Shown here: positions 4,933 to 5,267 of the stretch, piece after piece
How the letters are laid out: the number at the start of each line of letters is the position of its first letter
Position numbering within the stretch: position 1 is the stretch's first letter
The notes under the pieces: model-generated
The model's database searches: none
Told to the model about the DNA's origin: nothing
The model's input: the letters and a program-made list of their open reading frames with translations, nothing else
Assembly (NCBI GenBank): GCA_020061285.1
Contig: JAGUYQ010000320.1
Span: forward strand, 1-5,267
Direction of reading: 5' to 3'
From: Betaproteobacteria bacterium
GTDB lineage: Bacteria; Pseudomonadota; Gammaproteobacteria; Burkholderiales; UBA9220
DNA: 5,267 nucleotides
Made by a program: the position numbers and the translations under genes

Positions 4933-5267
4933 ATGAATATTAGCCATCGCATCACCCTGCTGGTCGCCATAACGTTTATCGCCATTTCCTCGATAGGCGG
5001 CTACGCCATCATCCAATCGCGGTCGAACGCCGCCGAGGTCCGGGTGGTCACGGAAAAGGTGGTCCCCAGCGCGCTCGCCTCCTCCGACCTGCTGTCGCTG
5101 CTGAAGGATGTGCAACTGGCGGCGACTTACCTTGTTTCGACGCGGGACGACAGCATCGCCGCGGAGGCGAACGACACGCTGGCGAAGCGGAAAGTCGAAT
5201 TACGGAAAGCTCTGGATCTACAGGCCGAACAAGCCAACAGCGACACGCAAAAAGGCCTGGTGGAACA
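4933..5267 (+). CDS. Membrane chemoreceptor (methyl-accepting chemotaxis protein), N-terminal part
   Basis: The frame is open to the end of the window (111 codons seen). It begins MNISHRITLLVAITFIAIS; residues about 7-27 form a transmembrane helix, followed by a soluble, strongly helical stretch (residues about 28-111) rich in Ala, Leu, Glu and Lys, including VVPSALASSDLLSLLKDVQ. This is the layout of a four-helix-bundle (4HB_MCP/Tar-like) periplasmic sensor. Such proteins relay ligand binding to CheA/CheW through HAMP and MA domains, which would lie beyond the window. A histidine kinase or diguanylate cyclase with the same sensor domain remains possible. GGAG at 4919-4922 lies 10 nt before the ATG. 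Codon use (TTA, CTA, CTT, ATA) is less biased than in the upstream genes. Confidence 0.72.
   Translation, partial: MNISHRITLLVAITFIAISSIGGYAIIQSRSNAAEVRVVTEKVVPSALASSDLLSLLKDVQLAATYLVSTRDDSIAAEANDTLAKRKVELRKALDLQAEQANSDTQKGLVE

Overview
The window is GC-rich (most genes about 65% G+C by eye), has dense gene packing, and looks like the chromosome of a betaproteobacterium, probably Rhodocyclales or a close relative. The basis is the gene order orn / M48 (Ste24-type) protease / small cytochrome c / pterin carbinolamine dehydratase / rsgA, which I recall as a recurrent betaproteobacterial neighbourhood, and the protein signatures themselves. No tRNA, rRNA, CRISPR array, insertion sequence or phage gene is visible.

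Layout. The minus strand at the left end carries the 5' end of an alpha-glucan phosphorylase gene (1-137), preceded on the same strand by orn (181-726), so the two may be co-transcribed. A 58-bp divergent gap separates orn from a plus-strand Ste24-like membrane zinc protease (785-2035). A short intergenic stretch with a candidate promoter and a 17-bp inverted repeat leads into a secreted monohaem cytochrome c with no obvious distal Met ligand (2078-2383), then a pterin-4a-carbinolamine dehydratase (2412-2753). A possible small one-helix membrane protein (2756-2962, minus) converges on the dehydratase. rsgA follows (2973-3860), then a promoter and a secreted Tll0287-like/DUF3365 c-type haem protein (3913-4485) that ends in a textbook Rho-independent terminator. 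A 400-bp AT-rich gene-free stretch (4530-4932) precedes the N-terminus of a membrane receptor, most likely a methyl-accepting chemotaxis protein (4933 to the window end).

How the genes fit together. orn (end-stage RNA decay), rsgA (30S maturation) and the M48 protease (probable membrane protein quality control) are housekeeping functions. The two haem proteins are both exported and both appear to have non-standard haem coordination: one lacks a distal Met, the other carries the Cys expected in Tll0287-type His/Cys ligation. They are the least understood genes here. I see no clear novel multi-gene system. The most worthwhile leads are the haem ligation of these two proteins, the unassigned 68-residue membrane protein, and regulatory-looking DNA ahead of the cytochrome and the receptor.
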